Positions 1 through 8,666 of a stretch of 64,000 bases of DNA are shown in pieces. The notes under the pieces are model-generated. The model saw only the letters and a program-made list of their open reading frames with translations. It ran no database searches and was not told where the DNA came from. Positions within the stretch are counted from its first letter, which is position 1; each line of letters opens with the position of its first letter. This DNA comes from Streptomyces morookaense (lineage in GTDB: Bacteria > Actinomycetota > Actinomycetes > Streptomycetales > Streptomycetaceae), in NCBI RefSeq assembly GCF_013030945.1, contig NZ_JABBXF010000041.1, positions 55,051-119,050 on the forward strand, given 5' to 3'. The position numbers and the translations under genes are program-made.

Positions 1-1775
1 TCGATCTCGTCGGCGAAGTCCTTCGCCACGACGTTGCGCTTGAGCTTCAGCGACGGCGTCACGTGGCCGGACGCCTCCGTGAACTGGCCCGGCAGGATAC
101 GGAACTTGCGCACCGACTCCGCCTTGGAGACGGCCGCGTTGCCGTCGTCCACCGCCTTCTGCACGTCCGCCAGCAGCTCGGGGTCCGCGGCCAGTTCGGC
201 AGGCGTCGTCCCGGCCGGCCTGCCGTGCGAGGACAGCCAGCGGGGCAGGAAGTCCTCGTCCAGGGTGATCAGCGCGCCGACGAACGGCCGCCCGTCGCCG
301 ACGACCATGCACTCCGCGATCAGGGCGTGGGAGCGGATGCGGTCCTCGATCACCGCCGGGGCGACGTTCTTGCCGCCCGCGGTGACGATGATCTCCTTCT
401 TCCGGCCGGTGATCGTGAGGAACCCGTCCTCGTCGAGCGTGCCCAGGTCGCCGGTGTGGAACCAGCCGTCGGAGAGCGCGTCCGCGGTGGCGGCCTCGTT
501 GTTCCAGTAGCCGGTGAAGAGGTGCTCGCCGTGCAGCAGCACCTCGCCGTCGTCCGCGATGCGCACCACGGAGCCGGGCAGCGGCTGGCCGACGGTGCCG
601 ATCCGCGGCTTGTCCCACGGGTTGAAGGCGGTCGCCGCGCAGGACTCGGTCAGCCCGTAGCCCTCCAGGACGGTGAAGCCGATGCCGCGGTAGAAGTGGC
701 CGAGGCGCTCGCCCAGCGGGGCGCCGCCGGAGATCGCGTGGGTGGCCCGGCCGCCCAGCACCGCGCGGAGCTTCCCGTAGACGAGCCGGTCGAAGACCTT
801 GTGCTTGATCCGCAGGCCGAAGGACGGGCCCTGCGGGGTGTCCTGGGCGCGGCTGTAGGCGATCGCGGTCTCCGCGGCCTTGTCGAAGATCTTGCCCTTG
901 CCGTCCGCCTGGGCCTTGGCCCGGGCCCCGTTGTAGACCTTCTCGAAGACCCGGGGGACGCCCAGGATCAGCGTCGGCCGGAAGCCGGCCAGGTCGTCCG
1001 TGAGGTTCTTGATGTCGCCGACCATGCCCAGCTTGATGGGCGCCAGGACCGAGGCGATCTCGACGAGCCGGCCGAAGACGTGGGCGGCGGGCAGGAAGAG
1101 GAGGACGGAGGAGTCGCCCTCGAACAGCGGCTTGAGCCGCTCCACCGCGTTGCCGCACTCGGCGAAGAAGCTGCGGTGGGTGAGCACGCAGCCCTTGGGG
1201 CGGCCGGTGGTGCCCGAGGTGTAGACGAGGGTGGCGACGGAGTCCGCGGTGGCCAGCGCCGAGCGCTCGTCCACCTCCTCGTCCGTCAGCCCCTGGCCGG
1301 CGGCGCGCAGCCGCTCGACGCCGTCGCGCTCGAGCTGCCAGACGTGGGCGAGATCCGGCAGCCGGTCCCGCACGGACTCGACGGACGCCTCGTGCGCCGG
1401 GGTCTCCACGATGCAGGCGACCGCACCGGAGTCGCCGAGGATCCACTGGATCTGCTCCGGCGAGCTGGTCTCGTAGACCGGCACCGTGACGGCGCCCGCG
1501 CTCCAGATGGCGAAGTCCAGCAGCGCCCACTCGTAACGGGTGCGCGAGAGCAGGCCGACCCGGTCGCCCGGCTGCACGCCCGAGGCCATCAGGCCCTTGG
1601 CCGCCGCGCGGACCTCCGCCAGGAAGACGGCGGCCGTCACGTCCTCCCAGCGCCCGTCGACCTTGCGCCCTATGACGACGGCATCGGGCTGCTGCGCGGC
1701 GTTCCGGCGGATGAGATCCGTCAGGTTGCCGTCCGCGGGGACCTCGTACAAGGCCGGAAGGCTGAACTCGCGCAA
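1..1775 (-). CDS. Long-chain fatty-acid--CoA ligase (AMP-forming), C-terminus cut by window edge
   Basis: Activates fatty acids to acyl-CoA through an acyl-adenylate, feeding beta-oxidation or lipid synthesis. The start is TTG at 1775 with a GAGGAG ribosome site about 10 nt upstream; the frame then stays open to base 1 (591 codons), so only a few residues are missing from a family of about 600. Visible motifs of the ANL superfamily: the P-loop YTSGTTGRPKG near residues 185-195, the GYGLTES adenine-binding motif in the middle, and GWFHTGDLG followed by GRKKEIIV toward the C-terminus, which carries the hinge and the conserved lysine region. The length and the large insertion after the P-loop fit the FadD15-like long-chain group rather than acetyl-CoA or short-chain ligases. 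Substrate chain length is inferred. Transcribed divergently from the phosphoesterase at 2043. Confidence 0.93.
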   Translation of the reverse strand, partial: MREFSLPALYEVPADGNLTDLIRRNAAQQPDAVVIGRKVDGRWEDVTAAVFLAEVRAAAKGLMASGVQPGDRVGLLSRTRYEWALLDFAIWSAGAVTVPVYETSSPEQIQWILGDSGAVACIVETPAHEASVESVRDRLPDLAHVWQLERDGVERLRAAGQGLTDEEVDERSALATADSVATLVYTSGTTGRPKGCVLTHRSFFAECGNAVERLKPLFEGDSSVLLFLPAAHVFGRLVEIASVLAPIKLGMVGDIKNLTDDLAGFRPTLILGVPRVFEKVYNGARAKAQADGKGKIFDKAAETAIAYSRAQDTPQGPSFGLRIKHKVFDRLVYGKLRAVLGGRATHAISGGAPLGERLGHFYRGIGFTVLEGYGLTESCAATAFNPWDKPRIGTVGQPLPGSVVRIADDGEVLLHGEHLFTGYWNNEAATADALSDGWFHTGDLGTLDEDGFLTITGRKKEIIVTAGGKNVAPAVIEDRIRSHALIAECMVVGDGRPFVGALITLDEDFLPRWLSSHGRPAGTTPAELAADPELLADVQKAVDDGNAAVSKAESVRKFRILPGQFTEASGHVTPSLKLKRNVVAKDFADEI

Positions 1776-2029
1776 GACTGCTGCTCCTCGTCGGGCGCCG
1801 GCGCCGCCGCGTCGTCGAGGGGCGCGTCGTCGGCTGCGGTCCATGATCAGGCAGGGGGGTAGTGGACTGCCCGGACGTTACCCACCAGTACAGCTTTCGA
1901 ATAGGGGGTCGTGCTCAGATGTTCTCTGCGTCACATGCCACGGGACTGCGGGCAAAACCCTAGCTCCTCCGCTGGGTGACCGGGAAGTAACCGCAGGTCG
2001 GGGCCCTTCCGGGACGGGCGCCGCGGACT

Positions 2030-2035
2030 TAGGGT
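2030..2035 (+). promoter_or_regulatory. -10 element TAGGGT of a leaderless promoter
   Basis: TAGGGT ends exactly 7 nt before ATG 2043, which would place the transcription start on the A of the start codon. No Shine-Dalgarno sequence precedes the ATG. This favours ATG 2043 over the in-frame GTG at 2034, which lies inside the -10 element. Confidence 0.55.
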
Positions 2036-2042
2036 GATCGCC

Positions 2043-2804
2043 ATGCGAGTCCATGTGGTCAGCGATGTGCACGGCAACGCCGAGGGCCTGGCCCGGGCCG
2101 GCGACGGTGCCGACGCCCTGGTCTGCCTGGGCGACCTCGTCCTCTTCCTCGATTACGCCGATCACTCACGCGGCATCTTCCCCGACCTCTTCGGCGTCGA
2201 GAACGCCGACCGGATCGTCGAGCTGCGCACCCAGCGCCGCTTCGACGAGGCCCGCGAGCTGGGTCGGCGGCTGTGGGACGGGCTGGACCGCGAGGCCGCG
2301 ATCGAGGCCGCGGTGCGCAAGCAGTACGCCGAGCTCTTCGCCGCCTTCCCCGCGCCGACCTACGCGACCTTCGGCAACGTCGACATCCCCCGCCTGTGGT
2401 CCGAGTACGCCCGGCCGGGCACCCGGGTGCTCGACGGCGAGCGCGTCGAGATCGGCGGCCTGGTCTTCGGCTTCGTCGGCGGTGGCCTGCAGTCGCCCAT
2501 GCGCACCCCCTACGAGATCGACGACGAGACGTACGCGGCCAAGCTCGCCGCCCTCGGCGACGTCGACGTGCTCTGCTCGCACATCCCGCCCGACGTGCCC
2601 GAGCTCTGCTACGACACCGTGGCCCGCCGCTTCGAACGCGGCAGCGCGGCCCTGCTGGAGACCCTCCGCGCCGTGCGTCCCCGGTACGCCCTTTTCGGCC
2701 ATGTCCATCAGCCGCTGGCGCGCCGGATGCGCATCGGCGCAACCGAGTGCGTCAACGTGGGGCACTTCGCCTCGACCGGAACACCCTGGGTGCTGGAATG
2801 GTGA
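2043..2804 (+). CDS. Calcineurin-like metallophosphoesterase
   Basis: A 253-residue two-metal phosphoesterase; the substrate is not evident. The family motifs appear in order: SDVHGN near residue 10 (the D-x-H metal ligands), CLGDLV near 30 (GD motif), TFGNVD near 115 (GNxD in place of the usual GNHD), CSHIPP near 180 and FGHVHQ near 225 (GHxH). There is no signal peptide or membrane segment, so it should be cytoplasmic. It is monocistronic or reads toward the SRPBCC gene 70 bp downstream; a TAGCCT hexamer at about 2820 may give that gene its own promoter. Confidence 0.88.
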   Translation: MRVHVVSDVHGNAEGLARAGDGADALVCLGDLVLFLDYADHSRGIFPDLFGVENADRIVELRTQRRFDEARELGRRLWDGLDREAAIEAAVRKQYAELFAAFPAPTYATFGNVDIPRLWSEYARPGTRVLDGERVEIGGLVFGFVGGGLQSPMRTPYEIDDETYAAKLAALGDVDVLCSHIPPDVPELCYDTVARRFERGSAALLETLRAVRPRYALFGHVHQPLARRMRIGATECVNVGHFASTGTPWVLEW

Positions 2805-2874
2805 CGCGGCGCGGGATGTAGCCTTCAGCGGCAGACATTTCGAGGCGGCGGACGGTACCGGAGGAGCCAGGCAG

Positions 2875-3321
2875 ATGGCGGAGAACACCAAGTCGAGCAT
2901 CACGATCGAAGCGGCCCCCGACCGCGTCATGGCGGTGATCTCCGACTTCGACCGCTACCCGGACTGGACCGGCGAGGTCAAGCTGGCCGAGGTGCTGGAG
3001 AAGGACGAGCAGGGCCGCGCCTCGCAGCTGCGCCTGGTCCTGGACGCGGGCGCGATCAAGGACGACCATGTGCTGGCCTACAGCTGGCCCGAGCCGAACG
3101 TGGTCAAGTGGTCGCTGGTCAAGTCCCAGATGCTGCGCCAGCTCGACGGCTCGTACAGCCTGAAGCCGGTCGCCGGCGGCACGGCCACCGAGGTGACCTA
3201 CGAGCTCACCGTCGACGTCAAGATCCCGATGCTGGGGATGATCAAGCGCAAGGCGGAGAAGGTCATCATCGACCGCGCGCTGGACGGTCTGAAGAAGCGC
3301 GTCGAGAGCGGCGCCGTCTGA
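2875..3321 (+). CDS. SRPBCC (START/polyketide-cyclase-like) family protein
   Basis: A 148-residue protein of the Bet v 1-like helix-grip fold, which binds lipids or other hydrophobic ligands. The family signature is visible in the N-terminal SSITIEAAPDRVMAVISDFD stretch with the following PDW (strand, then helix with W), and in the long C-terminal helix ending KRVESGAV. GGAGGAG lies about 10 nt upstream of ATG 2875. The neighbours give no pathway. The biochemical ligand is unknown; cyclase or dehydrase names used in databases for this family should not be read as function here. Confidence 0.85.
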   Translation: MAENTKSSITIEAAPDRVMAVISDFDRYPDWTGEVKLAEVLEKDEQGRASQLRLVLDAGAIKDDHVLAYSWPEPNVVKWSLVKSQMLRQLDGSYSLKPVAGGTATEVTYELTVDVKIPMLGMIKRKAEKVIIDRALDGLKKRVESGAV

Positions 3322-3357
3322 CCCCGCCCCCCTGAACCACCCACCCGGAGGCTTTTC

Positions 3358-4788
3358 TTGCGCACGGTCCTCGTCACCGGTCCCGGCGGCGGGGGCCGCA
3401 CCACCGCGGCCGCGGCCGCCGCGCTCGCCGCGGCCCGGCAGGGGCGGCGCGTGCTGCTGCTCAGCTGTGACCGGGGCCCCGCCCCCGGCGCGGTGCTCGG
3501 CGGCCCGCTGCCCGCGGACGGCGGGGGCGGCGGCCCCTGGACGCCGCCCGTCGAGGCGGTCCCCGGGATGTGGGCCGCCCGCGTCGCCACCGACGGGCAC
3601 TTCCGCGCCGTCGCCCGCGACCTCCAGGACCGCGGCGCCTCCCTCTTCGACCTGCTGGGCGCCGCGCCCCTGGACGCCGACGAGCTCACCGAGGTGCCCG
3701 GCGCCGAGCCGCTCGCGATCCTCGCCGCCCTGCGCGCCGCCCACGCCGACGGCCGCTGGGACCTCGTCGTCGCCGACATGCCGCCCGTCCACGACACCGT
3801 GCGGCTGCTCGCCCTGCCCGAACAGCTGCGGCGCTACCTGCGCCGCCTGCTGCCCCCCGAACGCCAGGCGGCCCGTGCCCTGCGCCCCATGCTGGCCCAG
3901 CTCGCCGGGGTGCCGATGCCGGCCGCCCGGCTGTACGAGACGGCCGAGCGGTGGCAGCAGGAACTCGCCGCCGTCCAGGCCGTCCTCGAATCCGCCGCCA
4001 CGACCGTCCGCCTCGTCGCCGAACCGCTCCCGGCAACGGTGGAAACCCTCCGGGAGGCCCGCGCCGGCCTCGCCCTCCAGGGCTGCCACGTCGACGCCCT
4101 GGTCCTCAACCGCCTGCTCCCCGACGACTCCGCCGACCCCTGGCTGACGGCGCTCGCCGCCGAGCAGCGTCTTGCGTGCAAGACGCTGCGGGACGATTTC
4201 ACGGCCGACGCCGTCCCCGTCTGCGAACTGCCCCACCTGGGGCGCAGCCCACGGGGCATGGCGGACCTGACGGAGCTCGCCCAGCGCGCCGCCGGGCGGA
4301 CGGAGGGCCCGGTGGAGGGTGCCGGGTCGCGGCCGGAGCCGCAGGGCGGGAGGGCGGCCGGGGAGGCCGCGGATGGTCCCGGCTCCGGGCCGGACGTCCG
4401 GGGGGACGCTGCCGGTGCGGGCGGCACCGGCGGGGACCGTCCGCGTACGCCCGCCGGGCCCGGGCACCTCGCAGCGGACGGTCTCCTCCTCGGCCTCGGC
4501 GCAGCCGGGCCCGTTGCGGAGCGGCGCCCCGAGCCCTGGTCCGTCGAGGACCGGCTGAAGGACGACGGCATGCTCGTCTGGCGGCTCCCTCTGCCCGGCG
4601 CGGAGCGCGACGCGCTCGGGCTGGTGCGGCGCGGGGACGAACTCGTCGTCGCCGTCGGGCCGTTCCGGCGGGTGCTGCCGCTGCCGTCCGCGCTGCGCCG
4701 GTGCAGTGTCGCGGGGGCGGGGCTGCAGGACGGGGCGCTCTGCGTGCGCTTCATACCCGATCCGGACCTCTGGCCCAGGACCTCGTAA
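3358..4788 (+). CDS. ArsA-like P-loop ATPase with C-terminal HSP20-like domain
   Basis: A 476-residue protein of the ArsA/GET3 (SIMIBI) class. The N-terminal GPGGGGRTT at residues 8-16 occupies the deviant Walker A position, where GKGGVGKT is usual; the lysine is replaced by arginine. A switch-like VVADMPPVHDTVRLL follows near residues 140-155, then the LVLNRLLPDD segment typical of ArsA relatives. Residues 310-400 are a Gly/Pro/Arg-rich linker, and the end (from VEDRLKDDGMLVWRLPLP) resembles the ArsA HSP20-like beta domain. Start is TTG 3358 after CCCGGAGGC. The actinobacterial paralogues have no proven role in arsenite export and no arsenic genes are nearby. The missing signature lysine makes ATPase activity uncertain. 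Confidence 0.75.
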   Translation: MRTVLVTGPGGGGRTTAAAAAALAAARQGRRVLLLSCDRGPAPGAVLGGPLPADGGGGGPWTPPVEAVPGMWAARVATDGHFRAVARDLQDRGASLFDLLGAAPLDADELTEVPGAEPLAILAALRAAHADGRWDLVVADMPPVHDTVRLLALPEQLRRYLRRLLPPERQAARALRPMLAQLAGVPMPAARLYETAERWQQELAAVQAVLESAATTVRLVAEPLPATVETLREARAGLALQGCHVDALVLNRLLPDDSADPWLTALAAEQRLACKTLRDDFTADAVPVCELPHLGRSPRGMADLTELAQRAAGRTEGPVEGAGSRPEPQGGRAAGEAADGPGSGPDVRGDAAGAGGTGGDRPRTPAGPGHLAADGLLLGLGAAGPVAERRPEPWSVEDRLKDDGMLVWRLPLPGAERDALGLVRRGDELVVAVGPFRRVLPLPSALRRCSVAGAGLQDGALCVRFIPDPDLWPRTS

Positions 4789-4844
4789 CGGCGCTACCCC
4801 GTTCGGGTAACGTCGGAGGAAATACCGGCCGCAGGAGTTCCGAC

Positions 4845-5243
4845 ATGAACGATGCCACCCAGCGCCCCGGCGAGGCGCCCGACCCCGATGCCTGGGAGCG
4901 GGCCTGCGCCGAGGATCTCGCCGCCGAGAACGCCCGGCGCCGGGGGCAGGAGCAGCCCGGCACCGCGGCCGAGGAGCTGCGCAAGCTCATGGACGCCGTC
5001 GCCGGCAAGGTCTCCGAGATCCGGCTGCCCGCCGTGCAGCACGTCGTCGAGGCCGCCCGGGCGGCCGTCGAGCCCGTCGTCGAGCGCAACCCCGAGGTCT
5101 TCGACCACCTGGCCGCCGCCGGCTCCGAGCTGATGGCCGCCTACCGTGCCGCCGTCGCCGGCCACGAGCGCCGCTGGACCCGCGACGATCCGGGCCCGGA
5201 CGGTCCCGCCGGGAGCGGAAGCGAACGCATCGATCTGGACTGA
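4845..5243 (+). CDS. DUF5304-like acidic small protein
   Basis: 132 residues, rich in Ala, Glu and Arg and probably cytoplasmic. The sequence resembles the actinobacterial family DUF5304: an N-terminal acidic helix, then a predicted amphipathic helical block (residues 45-105) with regularly spaced Val/Ala/Glu that could form a coiled coil. A TAACGT hexamer at 4808-4813 is a plausible -10 and GCAGGAG lies 7 nt upstream of the ATG. It sits between the ArsA-like gene and glucokinase in the same direction. Function unknown. Confidence 0.75.
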   Translation: MNDATQRPGEAPDPDAWERACAEDLAAENARRRGQEQPGTAAEELRKLMDAVAGKVSEIRLPAVQHVVEAARAAVEPVVERNPEVFDHLAAAGSELMAAYRAAVAGHERRWTRDDPGPDGPAGSGSERIDLD

Positions 5244-5299
5244 CGAGCGCTCCGGTACGGTTGGTCGCGGCGGGGTTAGAGCTACTGACTGAGGGACAC

Positions 5300-6241
5300 A
5301 TGGGACTCACCATCGGCGTCGACATCGGCGGCACGAAGATCGCGGCCGGCGTGGTCGACGAAGAGGGCGCGATCCTCGCCACGTGCAAGGTGCCGACCCC
5401 CCCGACCCCGGAAGGCGTGATCGACGCCATCGCCGATGCGGTGCGCACCGTCAGCGAGGGCTTCGAGGTCGAGGCCGTCGGCATCGGTGCCGCGGGCTAC
5501 GTGGACGACAAGCGCGCCACCGTGCTCTTCGCCCCGAACATCAACTGGCGCCACGAGGCGCTCAAGGACAAGGTCGAGCAGCGCGTCGGCCTCCCGGTCG
5601 TCGTCGAGAACGACGCCAACGCCGCCGCCTGGGGCGAGTACCGCTTCGGCGCCGGCCAGGGCCACGACGACGTCATCTGCATCACGCTGGGCACCGGCCT
5701 CGGCGGCGGCATCATCATCGGCAACAAGCTGCGCCGCGGCCGCTTCGGCGTGGCAGCCGAATTCGGCCACATCCGGGTCGTCCCGGACGGTCTGCTGTGC
5801 GGCTGCGGCAGCCAGGGCTGCTGGGAGCAGTACGCCTCCGGCCGCGCCCTCGTCCGCTACGCCAGGCAGCGCGCCCAGGCCACCCCGGGCAACGCGGAGC
5901 TCCTCCTCGGCCTGGGCGACGGCACCCCCGAGGGCATCGAGGGCAAGCACATCAGCCTGGCCGCCCGGCAGGGCGACCCGGTGGCCGTCGACTCCTTCCG
6001 CGAGCTGGCCCGCTGGGTCGGCTCCGGGCTCGCCGACCTGGCCTCGCTCTTCGACCCCTCGGCGTTCATCGTCGGCGGCGGGCTCTCGGACGAGGGCGAC
6101 CTCGTCCTCGACCCGATCCGCAAGTCCTTCCGCCGCTGGCTGGTGGGCGGACAGTGGCGCCCGCACGCCCAGGTCCTCGCCGCCCAGCTCGGTGGCAAGG
6201 CAGGACTCGTCGGCGCCGCCGACCTGGCCCGGCAGGGCTGA
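5300..6241 (+). CDS. glkA: ROK-family glucokinase
   Basis: Phosphorylates glucose to glucose-6-phosphate with ATP; in Streptomyces this kinase also takes part in carbon catabolite repression. 313 residues. VDIGGTKIAAG near residue 10 is the phosphate-binding loop; VENDANAAAWGEYRFGAG near 105-120 carries the catalytic Asp; GTGLGGGIIIG near 135 is a second phosphate loop; and CGCGSQGCWEQ near 175 is the ROK zinc motif CxCGxxGCxE. ATG 5300 follows GAGGGACAC; an upstream in-frame GTG at 5261 overlaps a likely -10 element (TACGGT, 5256-5261), so the ATG is preferred. The next gene starts 8 bp after its stop. Confidence 0.95.
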   Translation: MGLTIGVDIGGTKIAAGVVDEEGAILATCKVPTPPTPEGVIDAIADAVRTVSEGFEVEAVGIGAAGYVDDKRATVLFAPNINWRHEALKDKVEQRVGLPVVVENDANAAAWGEYRFGAGQGHDDVICITLGTGLGGGIIIGNKLRRGRFGVAAEFGHIRVVPDGLLCGCGSQGCWEQYASGRALVRYARQRAQATPGNAELLLGLGDGTPEGIEGKHISLAARQGDPVAVDSFRELARWVGSGLADLASLFDPSAFIVGGGLSDEGDLVLDPIRKSFRRWLVGGQWRPHAQVLAAQLGGKAGLVGAADLARQG

Positions 6242-6249
6242 CGACGCGG

Positions 6250-6996
6250 ATGCTCGCGGACCTGCCGGCCTCGACGTCCGCCCCGGACGCGTCGGTCGTC
6301 CGCGTGCTGAGCTACAACGTCCGCTCGATGCGTGACGACGTGGCGGCACTGGCCCGGGTCATCCGGGCCTGCGCCGCCGACGTCGTCTGCATCCAGGAGG
6401 CCCCGCGCTTCTTCCGCTGGCGCAAGGCGGCGGCCCGGCTCGCCCGCGAGTCCGGCCTGGTGTACGTCACCGGGGGCGCCACCGCCTCGGGGCCGATGAT
6501 CCTCTCCTCGCTGCGCGCCCACGTCGAGCACACGGAGGACGTGCTGCTCCCGCGCACCCCCGGCCTGCACCAGCGCGGCTTCGCCACGGCGGTGCTGCGC
6601 TTCGGGCAGGCCCGGCTGGGCGTGCTCAGCTGTCACCTGAGCATCGATGAGCGCGAGCGATACGTCCAAGGGGGTCTGCTGCTGGAGCAGTTGGGCGCGC
6701 TGGGTGTGCCGTACGCCGTCGCGGCGGGCGATCTGAACGACCGCCCGGACGGCAGGACCTTCGGCCGGCTGGCGGGAGTCCTGCAGGACGGCTGGGCCAC
6801 GGCGCCGTGGGGGCGGGAGCACACGACGCGGCTCGGGGATCCGCTGCAGCGGATCGACGCGGTGTTCGCCACCGCGGGTGTGGAAGTGCTGGGCTGCGGG
6901 GTTCCCATGGGGTTGCCGGGGGTGGCGGTGCCCGATCTGCGGGCCGCCACCGATCACCTGCCGGTGTTGGCGGCGGTTCGGGTGCCGGTCGCCTAG
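6250..6996 (+). CDS. Endonuclease/exonuclease/phosphatase-fold hydrolase
   Basis: 248 residues of the DNase I / inositol-polyphosphate phosphatase fold. The motifs are in order: LSYNVRSM near residue 20 (metal-binding Asn), CIQEAP near 50 (metal-binding Glu), LSCHLS near 125 (His), AAGDLNDRPDG near 160 (catalytic Asp and Asn), and TDHLPVLAAV near 235 (catalytic Asp-His). All five are intact, so it should be active. Whether the substrate is nucleic acid, a phospholipid or another phosphodiester cannot be told from sequence. It has no signal peptide. It starts 8 bp after glkA and is probably cotranscribed with it. Confidence 0.88.
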   Translation: MLADLPASTSAPDASVVRVLSYNVRSMRDDVAALARVIRACAADVVCIQEAPRFFRWRKAAARLARESGLVYVTGGATASGPMILSSLRAHVEHTEDVLLPRTPGLHQRGFATAVLRFGQARLGVLSCHLSIDERERYVQGGLLLEQLGALGVPYAVAAGDLNDRPDGRTFGRLAGVLQDGWATAPWGREHTTRLGDPLQRIDAVFATAGVEVLGCGVPMGLPGVAVPDLRAATDHLPVLAAVRVPVA

Positions 6997-7044
6997 CCAG
7001 GGCGCCCCGAAGGGGCGCGGGGCTGTGACGTCATGCGGTACCAC

Positions 7045-7212
7045 GGCGCCCCGTAAGGGGCGCGGGGAACTGCGCGACCAGCCCTCACCGGGCCGCAGTC
7101 GACGCACCACCCCTGGGGTCCGGGGCGCAGCCCCGGGTACTTCGACTGCGGGCGCGTCGTGGTTGCTCGCGCAGTTCCCCGCGCCCCTTACCACGGCGCC
7201 CCTTACGGGGCG
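7045..7212. repeat. Long imperfect palindromic intergenic repeat, family 1, copy A
   Basis: The outer arms are GCGCCCCGTAAGGGGCGC-like hairpins followed by GGGGAACTGCGCGA, mirrored at the other end by TCGCGCAGTTCCCC. The inner part contains GCAGTCGACGCACC against GACTGCGGGCGCGTCG, with a GGGGTCCGGGGC / GCAGCCCCGG apex. The whole element can fold into a branched hairpin about 165 nt long. Further copies or fragments lie at 24557, 30190, 35943 and 39693. A separate short hairpin (7008-7025) precedes it, directly after the stop at 6996. It lies between convergent genes and may help terminate both. Confidence 0.8.
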
Positions 7213-7219
7213 CACCGCC

Positions 7220-7756
7220 TCAGACGACGGCACCCCGACCGGGGTCGTCGTCATCGTCCCCGTCACTGTCGCGCATGCGCAGCACCAGCGTCGCGAAGCC
7301 GCCCAGAAAGCCGCCGACCCCCAGCGTGGTGATCCACCACGTCAACTCCTGCCGCAGCAGCACCATCACGAGCAGCAGCAGCGGGCCGCCCAGCACCGCG
7401 ATCCACGCGAACCGCGACGTCACGTCACCGGTCGGCAGCGGCGGCGGCTCCGGCGGGACGAAGTGGCCCTCGTCCTCCTGCTCCGCGGCGGCCGTCGCGG
7501 GAGGCGGGGTCGTCCAGTCGCGCGGGCCGACCCCGGGCGCGTAGACGATGAAGCTCCCCGGCCGCTCCGGTTCGGCCGGCTTCGGCGGCTCCTCGGCGGC
7601 GGGGGCGTCCTCGCCGCCCGTGGCGGGCCAGAGGCCCTTCTCCGGGTCGGGCTGTTCGCCGTAGGCGGCGACGAGCTGCTGCCACGCCGCCTCCTCGTCC
7701 AGCGGGTCGCGGCTCTCGTCGCGGTCGCGGTCGCGGCCCGCGTCACGCTCAGCCAC
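7220..7756 (-). CDS. Two-helix membrane protein with acidic Pro-rich N-terminus
   Basis: A 178-residue protein of unknown function. Residues 1-110 are hydrophilic, acidic and Pro-rich; two transmembrane helices follow (about residues 120-140 and 145-165), ending in a short Asp-rich tail. The GTG start at 7756 overlaps the stop of the esterase gene by 8 bp (GTGGCTGA), so translation is likely coupled to it. An upstream extension of the open frame would run through the esterase gene in another frame and is rejected. Confidence 0.75.
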   Translation of the reverse strand: MAERDAGRDRDRDESRDPLDEEAAWQQLVAAYGEQPDPEKGLWPATGGEDAPAAEEPPKPAEPERPGSFIVYAPGVGPRDWTTPPPATAAAEQEDEGHFVPPEPPPLPTGDVTSRFAWIAVLGGPLLLLVMVLLRQELTWWITTLGVGGFLGGFATLVLRMRDSDGDDDDDPGRGAVV

Positions 7757-8531
7757 GGCCGGCCGCCCCCTCCCCGGCAGCGGCCGCGCCGGTGAGCCGG
7801 CCGATGAACGCATACGACTCGTCGAAGATCGTCCCGGCGTCGTGGTCCAGCGTGGCCACGTGGTAGCTGCGCTCCAGCAGCCGCTCGGTGACGTCGCGGG
7901 AGGAGACCCGGGAGAGGATGCGCGCCGAGTCGGCCGGCGGCACCACATGGTCCTCGGGGCTGTGCATCAGCAGCAACGGCTGGGTGACCAGCGGCAGTTC
8001 GGCGTCCAGGCGCTGCAGAAAGCGGCGGAAGGAGTGCGCGGCGTGCAGCGGCACCCGGTCGTAGCCGGTCTCCGTGGCGCCGTCCTTGGCGATGTCGCTC
8101 GCGATGCCCTTGCTCGTCCGCACCAGGTGCCGCACCACGGGCAGGGCCTTGGCCGCCAGGCCGTGCACCTTGTTCGCCGGGTTGACGACGCAGACGCCGG
8201 AGACCGCGTCCCCGTGGTGGGCGGCCAGCCGCAGCGCCAGCGCGCCGCCCATGGAGAGGCCGAAGACGAAGACCTGGGCGCAGCGCTCGCGCAGCCGCCA
8301 GAGCTCGCGGTCGACCTCCGCGTACCAGTCCTGCCAGCCCGTGATCTGCATGTCCTGCCAGCGGGTGCCGTGCCCCGGCAGCAGCGGAAGGGCGACGCTC
8401 AGACCCCGTTCGGCGAGATAATCGGCCCAGGGGCGGACGGACTGCGGGGAGCCGGTGAAGCCGTGACACACAAGGACGCCGACCTCTCCGCCGTCATGGC
8501 GGAAGGGCTCGGCCCCGGGGAGGAGCAGCAC
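7749..8531 (-). CDS. Alpha/beta-hydrolase, carboxylesterase / monoacylglycerol lipase-like
   Basis: 260 residues with the full alpha/beta-hydrolase catalytic layout: oxyanion region LVCHGFTGSP near residue 22, nucleophile elbow GLSMGG near 95, acid SPEDHVVP near 190, and histidine HVATLDHD near 225. The closest recognised group is the Est30-type carboxylesterases. GTG 8531 has GGAG 6 nt upstream and no other start fits. Its neighbour on the + strand is a lysophosphatidate acyltransferase, so a role in lipid turnover is plausible but inferred. Translation appears coupled to the downstream membrane protein. Confidence 0.88.
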   Translation of the reverse strand: MLLLPGAEPFRHDGGEVGVLVCHGFTGSPQSVRPWADYLAERGLSVALPLLPGHGTRWQDMQITGWQDWYAEVDRELWRLRERCAQVFVFGLSMGGALALRLAAHHGDAVSGVCVVNPANKVHGLAAKALPVVRHLVRTSKGIASDIAKDGATETGYDRVPLHAAHSFRRFLQRLDAELPLVTQPLLLMHSPEDHVVPPADSARILSRVSSRDVTERLLERSYHVATLDHDAGTIFDESYAFIGRLTGAAAAGEGAAGRG

Positions 8532-8666
8532 CGGATTCTCCGATCGCAGGTGGCAGGGAAGACCGCGGGGAAACCCGAGGAAAGGGGTCGGTCCTCAGCG
8601 TACGCGGAGCGTCGCACGGCGGGTAGGCAGGTTAAGGTCTCCTCGTCACACACAGGAGGTTCTCGG

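Noticed and set aside
63..1862. A 600-codon + strand open frame opposite the acyl-CoA synthetase
   Set aside because: Antisense shadow. The minus strand has all adenylate-forming motifs and a good ribosome site.
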